Part shown: positions 5,054 to 5,135 of the stretch, piece by piece
Numbering within the stretch: position 1 is the stretch's first letter
Layout of the letters: each line of letters starts with the position of its first letter
Assembly (NCBI GenBank): GCA_004357435.1
Contig: SMVS01000122.1
Span: 1-5,135, forward strand
Origin: Nitrospina sp.
Lineage (GTDB): Bacteria > Nitrospinota > Nitrospinia > Nitrospinales > Nitrospinaceae
DNA length: 5,135 nucleotides
Direction: 5' to 3'
Notes under the pieces: generated by a model
Databases searched by the model: none
Seen by the model: only the letters and a program-made list of their open reading frames with translations
What the model was told of the DNA's origin: nothing
Made by a program: the position numbers and the translations under genes

Positions 5054-5135
5054 CTATGACCATAAAATGCGACCGGCGGTTTTGAAGCCAACAATCATCA
5101 TTATTGTCAAAACAAAAAGGTTTTTCCTCTCCGTA
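5054..5135 (-). CDS. Possible C-terminal fragment of a membrane protein, cut by the right edge
   Basis: On the minus strand one frame runs from the edge to a TAG at 5054-5056 and reads TERKNLFVLTIMMIVGF followed by KTAGRILWS. The hydrophobic segment NLFVLTIMMIVGF flanked by basic residues would suit a terminal membrane helix. The terminator hairpin that follows 43 bases downstream supports a gene ending here. A second minus frame (ending TGA) is also open over this short distance, so the frame choice is uncertain. I cannot name a family from 26 residues. Confidence 0.4.
   Translation of the reverse strand, partial: TERKNLFVLTIMMIVGFKTAGRILWS

Noticed and set aside
5070..5110. TTGACA hexamer on the minus strand as a -35 box
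   Set aside because: No acceptable -10 element lies 16-18 bases downstream, and the sequence is better explained as coding DNA of the truncated gene.

Overview
The window looks like chromosomal housekeeping DNA from a diderm (Gram-negative) bacterium. The evidence is moderate GC, a Sec-exported coiled-coil protein, the non-mevalonate isoprenoid enzyme IspD, RadA, and a PrxQ/Bcp peroxiredoxin. The style of the proteins is compatible with Nitrospinota or a deltaproteobacterial-type lineage. That placement is an impression and not shown by the sequence. There are no transposases, integrases, tRNAs, rRNAs or CRISPR repeats.

Layout, left to right. Positions 1-52 carry what may be the last 16 codons of a plus-strand gene. 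Positions 53-349 contain no convincing gene but hold palindromes, a GC-rich hairpin and two degenerate copies of the 3' end of the neighbouring peroxiredoxin gene. Five complete genes then follow, all on the minus strand. In transcription order, right to left, they are: a secreted coiled-coil protein of unknown function (4875-3406), radA (3281-1896), ispD (1851-1162), a small DUF1232 membrane protein (1147-896) and a bcp-type peroxiredoxin (787-350). The right end (4876-5135) holds a strong hairpin terminator and probably the C-terminus of another minus-strand gene that continues outside the window.

The genes radA, ispD and the DUF1232 gene are separated by only 44 and 14 bases and are probably co-transcribed. 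Linkage of radA to ispD recalls the radA-disA-yacL-ispD-ispF neighbourhood of Firmicutes, but disA, yacL and ispF are absent here. The peroxiredoxin gene has a good ribosome binding site after a 108-base gap and may be transcribed separately. The coiled-coil gene, 124 bases upstream of radA, is probably its own unit.

The most unusual observations are a tandem array in which the last 16 codons of the peroxiredoxin gene, stop codon included, recur twice downstream as diverged copies, and a 489-residue exported protein with no Cys, Trp or Tyr and a 400-residue proline-free stretch. I found no clear sign of a new multi-gene system.
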